The notes beneath the pieces are model-generated. The model saw only the letters and a program-made list of their open reading frames with translations. It did not search any database and had not been told where the DNA came from. Shown here piece by piece: positions 32,805 to 45,079 of a stretch of 64,000 nucleotides of DNA. Source of the stretch: Cercis canadensis (Eukaryota; Streptophyta; Magnoliopsida; Fabales; Fabaceae). The stretch lies in NCBI GenBank assembly GCA_003255065.1, contig QAOA01002492.1, positions 592,928 through 656,927 on the forward strand. The letters are read 5' to 3'. Position numbers and translations under genes: made by a program. The first letter of the stretch is position 1. Each line of letters starts with the position of its first letter.

Positions 32805-34829
32805 AAGGGTGTAATCAGTTCAGTTCGATCCGATTTACACCCTAAACCGGCCAAAACAGAGTCAACCAAATTCAGTTCGGTTTTTTGGAATTTTTTCTGC
32901 TAAATTGAGTCAAACTGAACTAGCCAAACTCAATTCAGTTTCAGTTTTTGCCTCTCTTTGCACAAACCATTTTTTGCTTCTCTGAACAAGAGAAATGGAA
33001 ACCAAAGCTCAGAACAACAAATCAGGTTGAAGAACAACAAGCAAAACCAAATAAATAAACAAGCAAAATGCATAACAACAACAAATCAGGTTGAAGAAAT
33101 AGCAAGATAAATCAAACAGGAATTCAAAAGAACAAGAAACCAGAAACATCCCAAATGAAAAANAATTCAGTTCGGTTTTTTGGAATTTTTTCTGCTAAAC
33201 TGAGTCAAACTGAACTAGCCAAACTCAATTCAGTTTCAGTTTTTGCCTCTCTTTGCACAAACCATTTTTTGCTTCTTTGAACAAGAGAAATGGAAACCAA
33301 AGCTCAGAACAACAAATCAGGTTGAAGAACAACAAGCAAAACCAAATAAATAAACAAGCAAAATGCATAACAACAACAAATCAGGTTGAAGAAATAGCAA
33401 GATAAATCAAACAGGAATTCAAAAGAACAAGAAACCAGAAACATCCCAAATGAAAAAATTCAGGCAAATTAAATCAAATAGAAAATGGGGTTCTGTAATG
33501 GCTTACCTTGTCAGAAATGGTAGTAGTGGCATTTGGAACAAGTATAGAACCAGATTTCTCAAGCACCCAGTTTGACACAATTGAAAGATAGGAAAAAGAA
33601 AATGAAGCCCAGAAAAAACATGAAGTAACTGGAATGAAGGTGGCAAAAATTTCTAGGCAAAATTTATATTGATTACTACCCTAGACTAACAACTTCTTTT
33701 ATTCTGCAAGAAATGATAAATTCAAAAACTCCATTAAATGAATTCATTGCTGGCACCTTAACACTTCAAACTTACATCAATACCATTACCTCAACTCTAT
33801 TTCTACTTCTCAACAGATCTAAACACAACTAACTCAGTTTTGTAATATAGAAGGGGAAAATATCACATTCAGAAATTGGAAAATAAATTATAACTTTGGA
33901 CAATTCTTTCCCTTTTAATGGAAAGATGGGTTTTCAGGATGTGAACTCGATCAATAGCAGAATAATGCTAGAGTAAAACAATCTCAAAGAAGTTGGTGTT
34001 AAACCCAAATTCCATTACCTTTTTGATAAACATATAGAAAATATTCAAAAATTGAAACTCTTTACATCTCAAAACCCTAATTGATAAATTGTTGTAAAGG
34101 TTACTCCCCAAACCCACGAAACCCCAACCATCACTTCAAGAACTAGTGAACTTGGTAATCGCCTTGGTTCCTTCAGAAACAACGTGCTTGGCCAATTCAC
34201 TAGGAAGCACAAGCCTTACTGCCGTTTGGATCTCCCGCGAGGTGATGGTGGGCTTCTTGTTGTAACGAGCCAATCTCGATGACTCCTGGGCAAGCTTCTC
34301 GAAGATACCTACGCAACATATTGGGACCACAAATTTGTTTGGAGTTGTGTGCTTGTGCGGAAGCCTGCCCATTTCGTTTCATCCGAATACACAACTAGAA
34401 GTTGGGGTTTCACTAATGGAGATCTTCATAGGAGGGTTTCGAAGAGGAAGTACTAGAGATGCCGTGGATCTTGAGGCTGAGGGATTACTGGAGATTGATA
34501 GGGAGAGTGAGAGGGAGATTGATCGGGAGAGCGACGGTGAGAGGGAGACTAAGGGACTTCTAGAGTTTGGGAGAGAGTGGGACACCGAGAGAATTAGAGA
34601 AGAAATGAGACTCTCAACCAAAAACACTCATAAAACGACGTCGTATTGCCATATCTGGTTCGGTTCGGTTTAATTTCAGTTTTTCTTCAGTGAAATCGAG
34701 AACCGAATTGACCCTGTTGATTTTTCAGAAAAACAAACCGTGAACCGGACCGACTCTCTTGATTTGACTCAATTTACCTCTGGTTCAGTTCAGTCCGGTA
34801 GGTTTTCCCGGTTTGGCTTACACCCATAA
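32805..34829. mobile_element. Non-autonomous hAT element carrying a histone H2B fragment
   Basis: Ends aagggtgtaatcagttc and ggcttacacccata are inverted and GGTTC/GAACC-rich, as in other plant hAT MITEs. An 8-bp duplication, caataagt (32797-32804 and 34830-34837), flanks it perfectly. No transposase inside. It holds a minus-strand H2B C-terminal piece (34136-34306). A direct repeat of about 290 bp around the N at 33163 is a likely assembly overlap. Confidence 0.8.
34136..34306 (-). pseudogene. Histone H2B C-terminal half, captured fragment
   Basis: The frame reads [55 protein letters not shown] and a stop. This is the alpha-2 end through the alpha-C helix of plant H2B, almost unchanged (Ser for Gly before ELAKH, Val for Ala in KHVVSE, Ile for Val in KAITKF). 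The N-terminal tail and alpha-1 are absent; upstream sequence ([14 protein letters not shown]...) is unrelated. It lies within a hAT-type element with target duplications, so it is best explained as gene capture. It could not form a nucleosome as it stands. Confidence 0.9.
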
Positions 34830-34837
34830 CAATAAGT

Positions 34838-34997
34838 TTAGTTTAGTTTTCTTTGGTTCAAATTTTTTTGAAATCGAAAACTAAACCAAACTGATAAGTT
34901 TTAACAAATTTTGAACCGATTTAGATCGATTCTCATCGGTTTCGGTTGGGTTTGATTGAGTTTGGTCTGTTCAAGTCGGTTTTGTACACCCGCACAA
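34838..34997. repeat. GGTTC/GAACC-rich hAT-end relic
   Basis: The sequence aaccgatttagatcgattct to gtcggttttgtacacccgca resembles the right end of the local hAT elements (…gtacacccct). No matching left end was found, so it is a truncated relic at the edge of the NFD5-like gene leader. Confidence 0.4.
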
Positions 34998-35062
34998 TCA
35001 ATTATATGTTCGAAGGAGAGGCAGCAGTCACACGATAAATTCAGCAGCAAAATTTAGGGTTA

Positions 35063-35206
35063 ATGTCCAGTTCTAGTTTAACAGCCATCACTAACCCTCT
35101 CCGGTTCCCTCCTTTCACTGCGAGTTTTGAATCCCCAGTTGTGTTTGCCGCTAAACCCCAATCGTCGACACCCACTTGGCTGCGGCCTTTATCCACTGAG
35201 TCATGA
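35063..35206 (+). CDS. Upstream ORF of 47 codons overlapping the NFD5-like start
   Basis: It starts MSSSSLTAITNPLRFPPF and ends RPLSTES. Its TGA stop shares two bases with the main ATG (ATGA, 35203-35206), so it is in a different frame. It is Ser/Thr-rich with few acidic residues, resembling a transit peptide, but cannot be joined to the main frame without splicing. If transcribed it would be an overlapping uORF that could permit termination-reinitiation. Transcription start is not known. Confidence 0.4.
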   Translation: MSSSSLTAITNPLRFPPFTASFESPVVFAAKPQSSTPTWLRPLSTES

Positions 35207-38200
35207 GTTTGCGCAGTTTAGTTTCTAAGCGTTATACAATCAAGAAACTCAATGGAAAATTTCTATCTCCTTGCTCCGATTTCTGCAGAAACAGTTCCAG
35301 TTTCAGCATCACAGTTTCTCCAATTCATTTTCGTGAACACAATTATTTCTTCTCTACCCATCAATTGCTTCAATGGAGGAAACCTATTTCGTCATTTGCT
35401 AGATACATTCATTCTACTCCAGCAACTAGACTCGGCAACTTGGCCCTTGACCCAAAAGCTGATTCTGAGTCCGAGGATGATGACGATGATGATGGAACCA
35501 TGAACGAGTTCTTGTCGAGATTTGTATGGATAATGCGGAAGAATCTCGTCCAAGTATACCCAGATTCTGATAAGCAGACAATTGATGGGATGCTACTGAT
35601 AATCGTTAGCAAGGTTGTGTCTGAACTGGAAAAGGGTGGACTTGAGCAGATGCTTGATGGGTCGGTGGCTTCGTCGTCACAAGATTTTAGTGAGGATTTG
35701 TGGAAGACGGTGTGGGAAGTGAGCAACATGGTGTTGGAAGACATGAGCAAGGAAAGGAGAAAGGAGAAAATGAAGGGGTGCTTGCAATCTGAAGAAGTTA
35801 AGGAGATGTGCAGGTTTGCTGGCGAAGTTGGTATTCGAGGGGATATGCTTAGAGAGCTTAGATTCAAGTGGGCACGCGAGAAAATGGAGGAAGATGAGTT
35901 CTACGAGAGTTTGGAGCAGCTGAGAAAAGAAGAAGAAGAAGAAGAAGAAGAAGAAGAAGAAGAAGAGGAAACAGAGGGAAATGTTCTTGAAGAGAGAAAA
36001 GAGGTTGATGCTGCTGAGGAGAAACCCAAGGTTGTTATTCTTCCTAAGAGGAAAGGGAAGATAAGTTACAAGATATATGGGCTTGAGCTCTCTGACCCTA
36101 AGTGGGAAGAAGTAGCTAACAAAATCCATGAGAGTGGGGAAGTCATTTGGCCACAGGAACCGAAGTCCATATCTGGGAAATGCAAACTTGTCACTGAGAA
36201 GATTCTGTCATTGAAGGAGGAGGATGAACTATCTACACTGTTGGCTGAGTGGGTAGACCTTCTCCAACCTAGCAGGGTGGACTGGATCAATTTGCTTGAT
36301 AGATTGAAGGAGCAGAATACTCCTCTATATTTAAAGGTACAGCAACATTTTTATATAATTAACAGTTTGGCCAGATTAGTTTACTATAGCCTTGCCTTTT
36401 TAGTTGTTGATCATAGTGAAATTTGCAAAGTGCATGTTTATCTGCATGTGTCTTGAGACTTCAGCTGATCACAAAAATGCCAATGTTGGTTCAAATACCG
36501 GTAATTTCTTTGCAATTTTGAATCAAAATCACGTATTAGCTGCCAGCATTTGAAATTGAATTCTCTTGTCCATCTTCATGGTAGGCTGCCTTCTGATTCA
36601 ATCTCAGTGTGATTGCTGAAAGGATCAATTCTCACGTTTATATGCTAAACTCTGTGGGTGTCATTCCTTAGATTGTGTTATGATCTCTGTGACACATCCA
36701 AAAGTCTGGTTTATGTCATGTATCTTTTACTTCAACTTAATTGTCAAGAGCATACATATGTATACTATTCTCAGGGAGCACAAAAGATTAAGCTGCATAA
36801 TCATCCTGTTTTCAACATGAAACTTTAGTATCATGCTTACTCTGTAGGAGGTAGTAAGAATCTGGAGTAATAAATCCCTAACCACATGGAAATCATCATC
36901 TTGGAAAGAAAAGATCAAAGTAGCAGTAGGAATTATATATTGTTCATTAATTTGTGGATGTGATACTAAATTTTTCCAACGAATTTTATATTTATGATTA
37001 TGAAATACTTATTTTTGGACTGGGATGGTCATAGGAAGATACTTATTTACACTGCTAATGAAACTATAGTAACCCTCATGTAATACTTAGATAATTTCAA
37101 AAGTTAGTTACAGTAATTGAATACTGGGTGAAGTGAGGCCATTTTCGATTCTGAATTTAATTATTGTCAGATTCTATACATGTAGGTAGCAGAAATTGCA
37201 TTGACTGAAGAGTCTTTCCAAACAAATACACGTGACTACTCTAAGCTTATTGATATCCATGCTCAAGAGAATCGGTTGGATGATGCTGAGAGGATTCTTA
37301 AGAAGATGAACGAAAATGGTATTCTAACAGATGCTTTAATAGCCAATGTGTTGGTTCACATGTATAGCAAGGTAGGGAATCTTGAACGTGCAAGAGAAGC
37401 ATTTGAAAGCTTGAGGAGCCAGGGCTTCCAACCAGACATGAATCTCTACAACTCAATGATCATAGCGTGTGTAAATGCTGGCCAACCTAAGTTCGGTGAG
37501 GCTCTAATGAGGGAGATGGAGACAATAGACATCAAACCCACAAAGGAATTATACCTTGCACTGCTTCGATCTTTTGCTCAGCGTGGTGATGTTGTTGGAG
37601 CTGGACGAATTTCAACAACTATGCAGTTTGCTGGATTCCAGCCAAGTTTGGAGGTGTACACGTTGCTTGTTGAGGCATATGGAAAGGCAGGCGAGCCAGA
37701 TCAGGCAAGAAGCAACTTTGACTACATGATAAAACTCGGGCACAAGCCTGATGATAGGTGCACTGCTAGTATGATTGCAGCTTATGGGAAAAAGAATTTA
37801 TTGGATAAGGCTTTAAATCTTCTTTTGGAGCTGGAGAATGGCGGGCTTGAGCCAGGGGTTGCTACTTACACTGTTCTTGTGGACTGGTTGGGTAAGCTGC
37901 AGCTTATTGATGAGGCTGAACAGCTTTTAGGGAAAATTGCTCAGCTGGGTGAGGCTCCTCCTTTTAAGCTTCAAGTGAGTATTTGTGATATGTATGCAAG
38001 GGCCGGAGTAGAGAAAAAGGCCCTCCAAGCTCTGGGTGTTCTAGAGGCTAGGAAGGAGCAACTGGAACCGGATGAGTTTGAGAGAGTTATAAAGAGTCTT
38101 ATTGCTGGTGGGTTTGTCCAGGATGCACGAAGAGTACTTCGGATCATGGAGGACCGGGGCTTTGCTGCATCAGAGACACTTAAGATTACCCTTGATGCAT

Positions 38201-38238
38201 CTCAAGCCTTTGGCCACAAAAGACCAAGTATGAGATAG
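35203..38238 (+). CDS. NFD5: NFD5-like pentatricopeptide repeat protein (728 aa)
   Basis: Exon 1 is 35203-36336 and exon 2 is 37186-38238 (GT/AG intron of 849 bp, phase 0, joining LYLK to VAEIAL). The N-terminus is basic and Ser-rich, like a mitochondrial targeting peptide. Then come an acidic patch (DSESEDDDDDD), a helical domain, a poly-Glu tract (about residues 244-257) and KISYKIYGLELSDPKWEEV. Exon 2 is a run of about nine PPR motifs (DYSKLIDIHAQENRLDDAER, VATYTVLVDWLGKLQLIDEA), ending FGHKRPSMR. Length and the exon-2 sequence fit Arabidopsis At1g19520/At1g19525 (NUCLEAR FUSION DEFECTIVE 5), a P-class PPR protein needed for polar nuclear fusion. Both exons are intact. PPR repeats bind organellar RNA. 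Confidence 0.9.
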
Positions 38239-41200
38239 TTTAGTGGTCATCAGGAGTGCCTCTTTTAGTATTTTGCTGCTAAGTGACCAACAAATGCATT
38301 ACTTTATTAGGGATGCGATGGCTGCTGGATTGGCCTCTGCATGTAATCATTAAAGGATTGATTTTATGCTTGTTAAGTTATAGTTTCTCAATCTCTGGTC
38401 ATTTTTATGAATTTTGCCATGGTTACATGGCTGAGTCATCCTTACTTCCCCAATTCATTATTCTTAGGAACTATAGCCCTTTGTATTATAGATTAAGTTG
38501 ATAGGCATTTTCCTTCAATTTTGCAATAGGTCGTTGGAAGATTTTTTCTGTCGCTAAATGCTTTGGGTAGTTTCAAGGTAAAATGCTTTATGTTCCATGC
38601 CTTGAATTGAACGTGACTGGTGACTTTCATTAGAACTTTTAAAGAAGTTTCTATTATTTGGTATCTTTCTGCGCCAAATCCATCTTCTTAAGATTCTTTC
38701 TGGAACATATCAGTTTTAGTTCCTATAAACTGCAGCACTATTAGCAGATTGGATTTAAAAAAGAAATAATTATTGGGTGTATACAGAGTAGTCCACAGAA
38801 GCTCTAATGGGTATGGCTGAAGCATCTGGTTGCCTCATACTAGATCAGAGCTGACATTTCACCTGAATGGTGGCATGCTATTTCTTTATTTCTAGTCTTT
38901 TGACATAATTACTTTGTTAATTTTTAGTCCTTCCTGGGCAATAGGTTAGGGCAGTTAGGTAACAGTCTTCTAATATTGTTGCAGTAGCAACTGTTTGTTG
39001 CAATAGCAGATTTTGCCTCTCAGTTTTATAGATTCACCCTCTCTGTTGCTCCTTTTTTGGTTTCCTTATAGCCTCTCTTATGATTCTTGTTATAGTTGAA
39101 AGGCTTCTTTACTTTTACTTTACAATAGCTTTTGAGTAATAATGACTTAAAGTTTTTGTTGCTTTCTTGGTTTTTAAATTTATTTGACTGTAGTTTGCTT
39201 TATCAATTAAATGAGGTTTCTCTTCCTTGTATAATTTGCTTATTGATTTAGGGATTTTCTTTAGGGAATCATGGGTGTACAAATCCTATAATATTGGACA
39301 GGGACAGAGATTTAGGCATAAGATGTTCAATGACTAAGAGAGTGACAGAGATTTAGGCATGTGAGTCTTTTTTTTGTTTCTCTGGCTTGCCCCATGTCTG
39401 CAGAGTTATCAGATTTTGAACTCCTATTACTATGCCATTTTCTTGCATTAAAGCAAAGAGAATCTTGCTGGTTAAAGGCCCAACATTGTTCATCAGGTTG
39501 GTTGAAATTTCTAATGAAGGTTTTTCCCTCTTTTAATTCAGTGTTACTAATTTTCATTGCCAAGTATACAGTAGACCTTGGTTCGGTGAATTCTTCTTTC
39601 AGTGAATATTTTAGTTGCTGTGTTGTTGAATATTGCATTGTTAGTGTGTTGTTTTGGCTATAAATGAGATGATGTCCGTTTCTGATTTAGCATTTTACAA
39701 GACACGATTTTATGCTTTTGTTATTTATATAAACTGAGTTCCATTTTTATACTCTTGTAAAAATCTGTTTATATTCAACAGTTTAGTATGAACTGGAGTG
39801 ATAGAGGTTTGAAATGGAGCTGGAAGAGGAGATGCAGTCACAAATGGATATGTTCAATGGATTATAGGGCAACGGATGAAATGGAAAATTTCAGCAGTCT
39901 TGTTTCTTTGTTAGACTGTGAGGTATGATTCACTAAGCTTTGACAAATTTTGGTAAGCGATGGTCATCTTCATCAACAAGCTGATGTCAGAAAGCCAAAG
40001 CAGCCCTATGTTGGTCATTTTGGCAACTACAATCTTGGTAAGGAACTTGTTGGCCTTTATATGTTAATCAAGCTGATGGTTACAGTGGCAATTTTTTTTT
40101 TTTTTGGGTGATTGGCCTTGGATATAAGGAGATTCCATCTTTTTCATGCCTGGATCATCCAATCTGTCCAGTGAGTCTAGGTGCTCTACTGATTGCATGA
40201 GAGTGGAGCAAGGTACTCTTACTGATCACAAAAGGAATCAGCCAATATTCTGGTGTCTCTAGTGTCTCACAAGGAACCCTATGGAGCTGCAGCATTATTC
40301 TGGTCTCAGTTATCCTCAAATACAAAAGTTGCCAAATAGTGAGTCAGCTGAATTGCACAGAAGTCAGAATTTACCATTTTCTTCTAGTAGGAATGAATCA
40401 TCCTGTTCACAGCGATAGCCTTTTATCTAATAAAAAATTTGCTATAGCCTAAACTGATTTTAGTGGTCCTAGCTTTATAGTGAACCAGTTTGAGGACAAT
40501 TCTGCGACTTTAGAATTAATGAAGAGTAATTGAAGAAAAGATAGGAAGTTTACCAGGGAAAACCACCTGCCAATTATAAGGGACATGTGAATGAATTGCA
40601 TCCTCTGAACTCCTTCCCAGCTTCTGAGGATATTCCTGCATCTTTTGTTATCTAGTGGACAAGACTCCATCAAATCTTCTTGACATGAGCTGAAGGACTA
40701 GCTATGGCGAAGAATGTCCCTCAGACGAAGGTTTGAAATTTTGAATGGTTAACAAGGCATTGATTTTTCAGTGGTTAGGAATTTTGACTTTTTATCTAAG
40801 CAACCAGGATCAGACTTATATGGCTCATTTTTAAATTGCGAAGAGAACTCTTGTGGCAAAACCTCTCTGGGTGATCTTATGTTCAAGTTGTCCATTTCTT
40901 GTAAATCTGCATGAGTTCAATCCCTGTGAATCAGAAGGATACAGGTATCCATGAAAATATAATATTAAGCTCTGCACATTTTCGGTTGTAATTCATGGTG
41001 ATCCTGATCCAAGCTCAAATTTTCCTATGAATGATCTGAAGAATCCGATGACAAACATTTTCTTTTCTTTTTTCTAAGAAAAGCATTCTCTTCTTAATGA
41101 TGACTTTTTTTTTGTCCAGTATTGATCAGATGGTTGATCAGCTTATCTGCTCAATCAGTCTCGTAGAAGCCTTGTCTTTTGGAGGCATAATGTTATAAAA

Positions 41201-42420
41201 ATAAAAATAAAATTATGAAGAATAATGATGCAAATGAATTAAGAGTTGCTTACAATTTCATTTCCATTTATAAGATTTTAAAGATGATGAATCAGACAGG
41301 GATGAATTCAACATTGATGCAATGATAGTAGAAACAGAAGTTAGCATCTATGATTTACAGGTTGTCCATCTCTGAAGTGTTTCAATTTTCGGTTTTGGTG
41401 CATGTTTCAAGTTCAAATTCTTCTGTGTTATTATGCTCCATAAGATCTTACTGGCTCCAACTGCACTTTCAAAAATGTTCTAAAGAATTTTTGGCCACCA
41501 GCAAGACAATATATTTACAAAACTTCAACCCACTTATGACACCAACAAATGTGGAATGCAATTGGAGGCCATAAAGGTAACAACACTGCAAGAAATCACT
41601 CTTTGTAAGCCTCGGGTGACTTCTAGGTGGTGTTTAGTAGATTGTGTGATTCATTTGGAATATTTTCACATTCTCCCGAGGAATGTTAAGTGCGAAGCAA
41701 ATATGGCAATGCAATATTCTGGTAATGTAGTTGTAGAGGCCTTATTGTAAACTCAAATTTCAAAGGCCTATCAAATTTCAAAGGCCTATCAAATCAGGCC
41801 AATTTCACTAAAAGCCTAAACCAAACCTTCCTATACATCACTCTGTTTTTCTCAAGTCTCCTATAAATAGCCCTTTCATTATAAGTACAAGACTTTAGAC
41901 TCTTATATCATTAATGATTTATTTTTAGCTTGGACCTTTTTAACTTAATCTTCAGAGTCTGAAAACAAAAATCCGGTCATTCTTTTATACTTGTACAAAT
42001 TAATTCGATCTCACTCGACTTTCGAGATCTCCTCGATCTCTAACGACCTCCAAGTTAGGCATCGTTAATAGTGCTGCCGCTGCAAGCGGTGGCTCAAGAG
42101 TCTCATGCTATAGAAATTCAAGATTCTTACTTGACACAATGTGAGGGGAAAATTCATGACCCAAAATGGTAAATTCTCGAGCATATCATCTTTGAACTTT
42201 TATCTTGTACTAAACATGAGCATCTACATTTTTACTCACATTTCCAGAAATATTTCATGAGAAAGGTAATTCTAGTTGCAAGGGGCATAACGGGGTAGAG
42301 ATTTATGAAAAAAGGATAAATTATATAAAAATAAATAAAAAGATGGATTTTTGTGAGGACAGATAGAGCCAATTATGGAAAGTCAAAGCATTAGAACCCA
42401 TCCCAACCATTTTTACCAAG
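38239..42420. other. Long intergenic region with unidentified coding-like patches
   Basis: No intact gene is seen. Between about 39950 and 41050 several plus-strand stretches stay open and look protein-like (DVRKPKQPYVGHFGNYNLGK; MELQHYSGLSYPQIQKL; YKGHVNELHPLNSFPASED), separated by stops, suggesting an old pseudogene of a Ser-rich protein that I cannot name. The rest is AT-rich without recognisable features. Confidence 0.35.
41756..42140. mobile_element. Possible LTR-like fragment, fossil
   Basis: It contains ctcctataaatagcccttt, ttgtacaa and a cgatctc-rich end, a layout seen in plant Ty1-type LTRs and TRIMs (promoter box followed by polyadenylation region). A 26-bp word (tttcaaaggcctatcaaat) is repeated at the left edge. 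No target duplication or partner LTR was found, so this is a weak call. Confidence 0.25.
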
Positions 42421-42435
42421 TTTTGCTCAACAAAA

Positions 42436-42515
42436 GGCACGTCAATGGCCACGTTATATCTGAAGCATAAGCCACGTCTATGAGTTGCTCTGCCACGCGT
42501 AGAACTGCATGCTAA
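42436..42515 (+). promoter_or_regulatory. Seed-type promoter motifs: CACGT repeats and RY core
   Basis: About 150-230 bp upstream of the oil-body gene ATG lie ggcacgtc (42437), ggccacgtt (42447), gccacgtc (42471) and gccacgcgt (42492), all ABRE/G-box-like, followed by tgcatgc (42507), an RY core. ABRE plus RY is the known signature of ABI3/FUS3/LEC2-controlled seed maturation genes, which fits the encoded protein. Function is inferred. Confidence 0.5.
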
Positions 42516-42664
42516 CATAGCCATAGTGTTGCCAGCTTCCCACTTCCACAGCGATTTGGAATAAAAATCCATGACTTAGAATCACACACACTGAGTCACT
42601 CCCATAGATAATATATCTAAGCTCAAATTTGCTCTCTGCTGAATCCAAATTAACACTCACAAAC

Positions 42665-45079
42665 ATGTCGAGCTATCCAGAAGTACCTGGTGAGAAAACT
42701 AAGATAGGCACCTCCCTCCTTGAGACTGCAACTGCTGCCATCCAAGGCTTCGGTCCCATCAACAACATCCACCAACATCTCTGCGCGTAACCTCTTTTAT
42801 TTTCCTTTCAATCATTTCATTCTCTGTATATTAAGAAAAAAATTTATTAATTGCAAGTCTGCTGCATTTTTTTGTTGGTGCACGTAATTGAGAAACTTGC
42901 TATGTAGTTTTTATGTTTTAGTTATTCTGTACATTGCTAAGCTACCTTACTCAACTGGGTTTGATCTACGCTAAAATTTCGAAAAATTGAGTCAAGATTT
43001 TAAAATAATTAATTATTTTTAATTTGTTTCATTTTATAAGAAAAATTAATTGTGGAACATTTTTCAAGATCCAAACACCTTTAATAAATATGTGTTCATA
43101 TTTGATTTTTTTTAATATGATAATTACACAGTTAGACACACTAGTCACATTTTTAAGCGATAGCCAAATGAAATTAAGTAGCCAGAATTGTTGTGAGAAT
43201 GATGGTTTATAAACACTTATGTGGTGCTTATTATTTTGTTTCATTCTGGTATTAATCTTTTTCATATGAAAAGAATAACCATAGAAATTTTGAATAATTT
43301 TCCCAGCATTACTCATTTACTGATAGCTACAAGCCCATTTGATCCAATCGATTTTGAAACAGTTGAGTTGAATTCAATTCTTTGATTCTGTTTTAGGTTT
43401 CATTTATATTCTCATGATATGACCCAGCAAGTGGAGGCACACCACTTCTGCGGCCACCAAAACGAGGAGATGAGGCAGTGCTTGATCTATGATAGTCCAG
43501 AAGCTGATGCTCGGCTCATCGGCGTCGAGTATATAATCTCGGAGAACCTGTTTTTGATGTTGCCGGACGAGGAGAAGAAACTGTGGCACTCGCATATGTA
43601 CGAGGTGAAGAGTGGGTTGCTGTTCATGCCGGGGATTCCAGGTCCAATAGAGCGCCAAGACTTGGAGAAGGTTTGCAAGACATATGGCAAAACCTACCAT
43701 TTCTGGCAAGTTGACAAAGGTGATAGGCTCCCACTTGGGTTGCCTCAGGTCATGATGGCATTCACTAGAGATGGCCAGATTTATGAAAACCTCGTCCAAA
43801 GTAAGTGTTACTCAGTTTTTATATACTAAAAAACTTATAGAGTTTGGTTTACATTACTTTTTCTTGGTTGGTACAAAAAGTGTAAAATCTTTTTGCAAAC
43901 AATCCAAAGAGAAATGTTAGTCACACTGTTTAATTTTGAGTCTTTCTTAAATGAATTTGGATCTGGTTGAGATTTTAATATTATTGTTTTCATAACGATT
44001 TGAGGAGTTGGTTACTTATATGATTAGTCATTTCTTTTACTGTTAGTCGTTTCTTTTAGTAGGCTAGGTAATTTGTAAATATCACTGAGACATGTAACAT
44101 GCCTGATTTACTGTTAGTCAATTTTTTAGTAGGCTAGGTAGTTTGTGTAAATATCACTGAGGTGTGTAACATGCTTGATTTTGAGATGGAGTAACGCCCC
44201 TTATCCTAAACTTTTATGTAAAAAAAAAAAAAAACTTCTATGATTTTGTTGATTTTTTCATTAGTGGCTACTTATAAGTGCACTTTATCTTCTGAAATAT
44301 ATATCATCAATTGAAAACATACATTTAACTGGGCTTGAAGTGGCGTGTGTTTTGGTAGTGTTAGATTAGTAGTTCCTCTATTCCAAATACGTGTTTAATT
44401 ACATGCTTATGAGAACTTATAGTTCAATAACAAATAACTTAATTTAATTTGGACAGTCATAAATCTTTTTTCTTTTGGGGATCAATTAGTACATGTAAAA
44501 ATAATTATTATTATAAACTAATAACTTCATGAAAAGGGCCATAGACCAAGCTTTACATATTTTTGGTGCTGCAGGTGTTGAGAAACGTTTTGGGGTGAGT
44601 ATTGAGAAAGAGAGAGAGAACAGGGCTTATATGACAGGACCAGCACATNTAACTGGGCTTGAAGTGGCGTGTGTTTTGGTAGTGTTAGATTAATAGTTCC
44701 TCTATTCCAAATACGTGTTTAATTACATGCTTATGCGAACTTATAGTTCAATAACAAATAACTTTAATTTAGACAGTCATAAATCTTTTTTCTTTTGGGG
44801 ATCAATTAGTACATGTAAAAATAATTATTATTATAAACTAATAACTTCATGAAAAGGGCCATAAACCAAGCTTTACATATTTTTGGTGCTGCAGGTGTTG
44901 AGAAACGTTTTGGGGTGAGTATTGAGAAAGAGAGAGAGAACAGGGCTTATATGACAGGACCAGCACATGGAATCCACCCATTGGCAAATGCAGGAGGGAA
45001 GGGACTTAAGACAGTGCTGAGAGAGGTTCCATGCAAGCCTGTTCCAACACCTGCTACTTCCACAAGAGTCTTTGTTTGA
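42665..45079 (+). CDS. Oil body-associated protein (DUF1264 family), 236 aa
   Basis: Exons 42665-42786, 43397-43800 and 44895-45079 (all GT/AG). It starts [20 protein letters not shown]. Family marks are [71 protein letters not shown] and a C-terminal [13 protein letters not shown]. This is the OBAP/DUF1264 fold; Arabidopsis and maize members sit on seed oil bodies and affect lipid content. Length is normal (about 240 aa). It has no signal peptide or oleosin hairpin. Exon 3 is partly duplicated around the N at 44649 (44574-44648 is the other copy), likely an assembly overlap; the second copy is complete. Confidence 0.9.
44326..44970. repeat. Direct repeat of about 320 bp around single N (assembly join)
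   Basis: 44326-44648 and 44650-44970 are nearly identical (small indels and a few substitutions) with the N between them. The first copy cuts exon 3 of the oil-body gene mid-codon, so the duplicate is almost certainly artefactual or from two haplotypes. Confidence 0.75.

Noticed and set aside
35409-36129. Minus-strand frames of about 150 codons opposite NFD5 exon 1
   Set aside because: Antisense shadows; the poly-Phe run is the reverse of the GAA repeat encoding poly-Glu.
43404-43799. Minus-strand 131-codon frame
   Set aside because: Exactly opposite exon 2 of the oil-body gene, with no similarity to any family I know.
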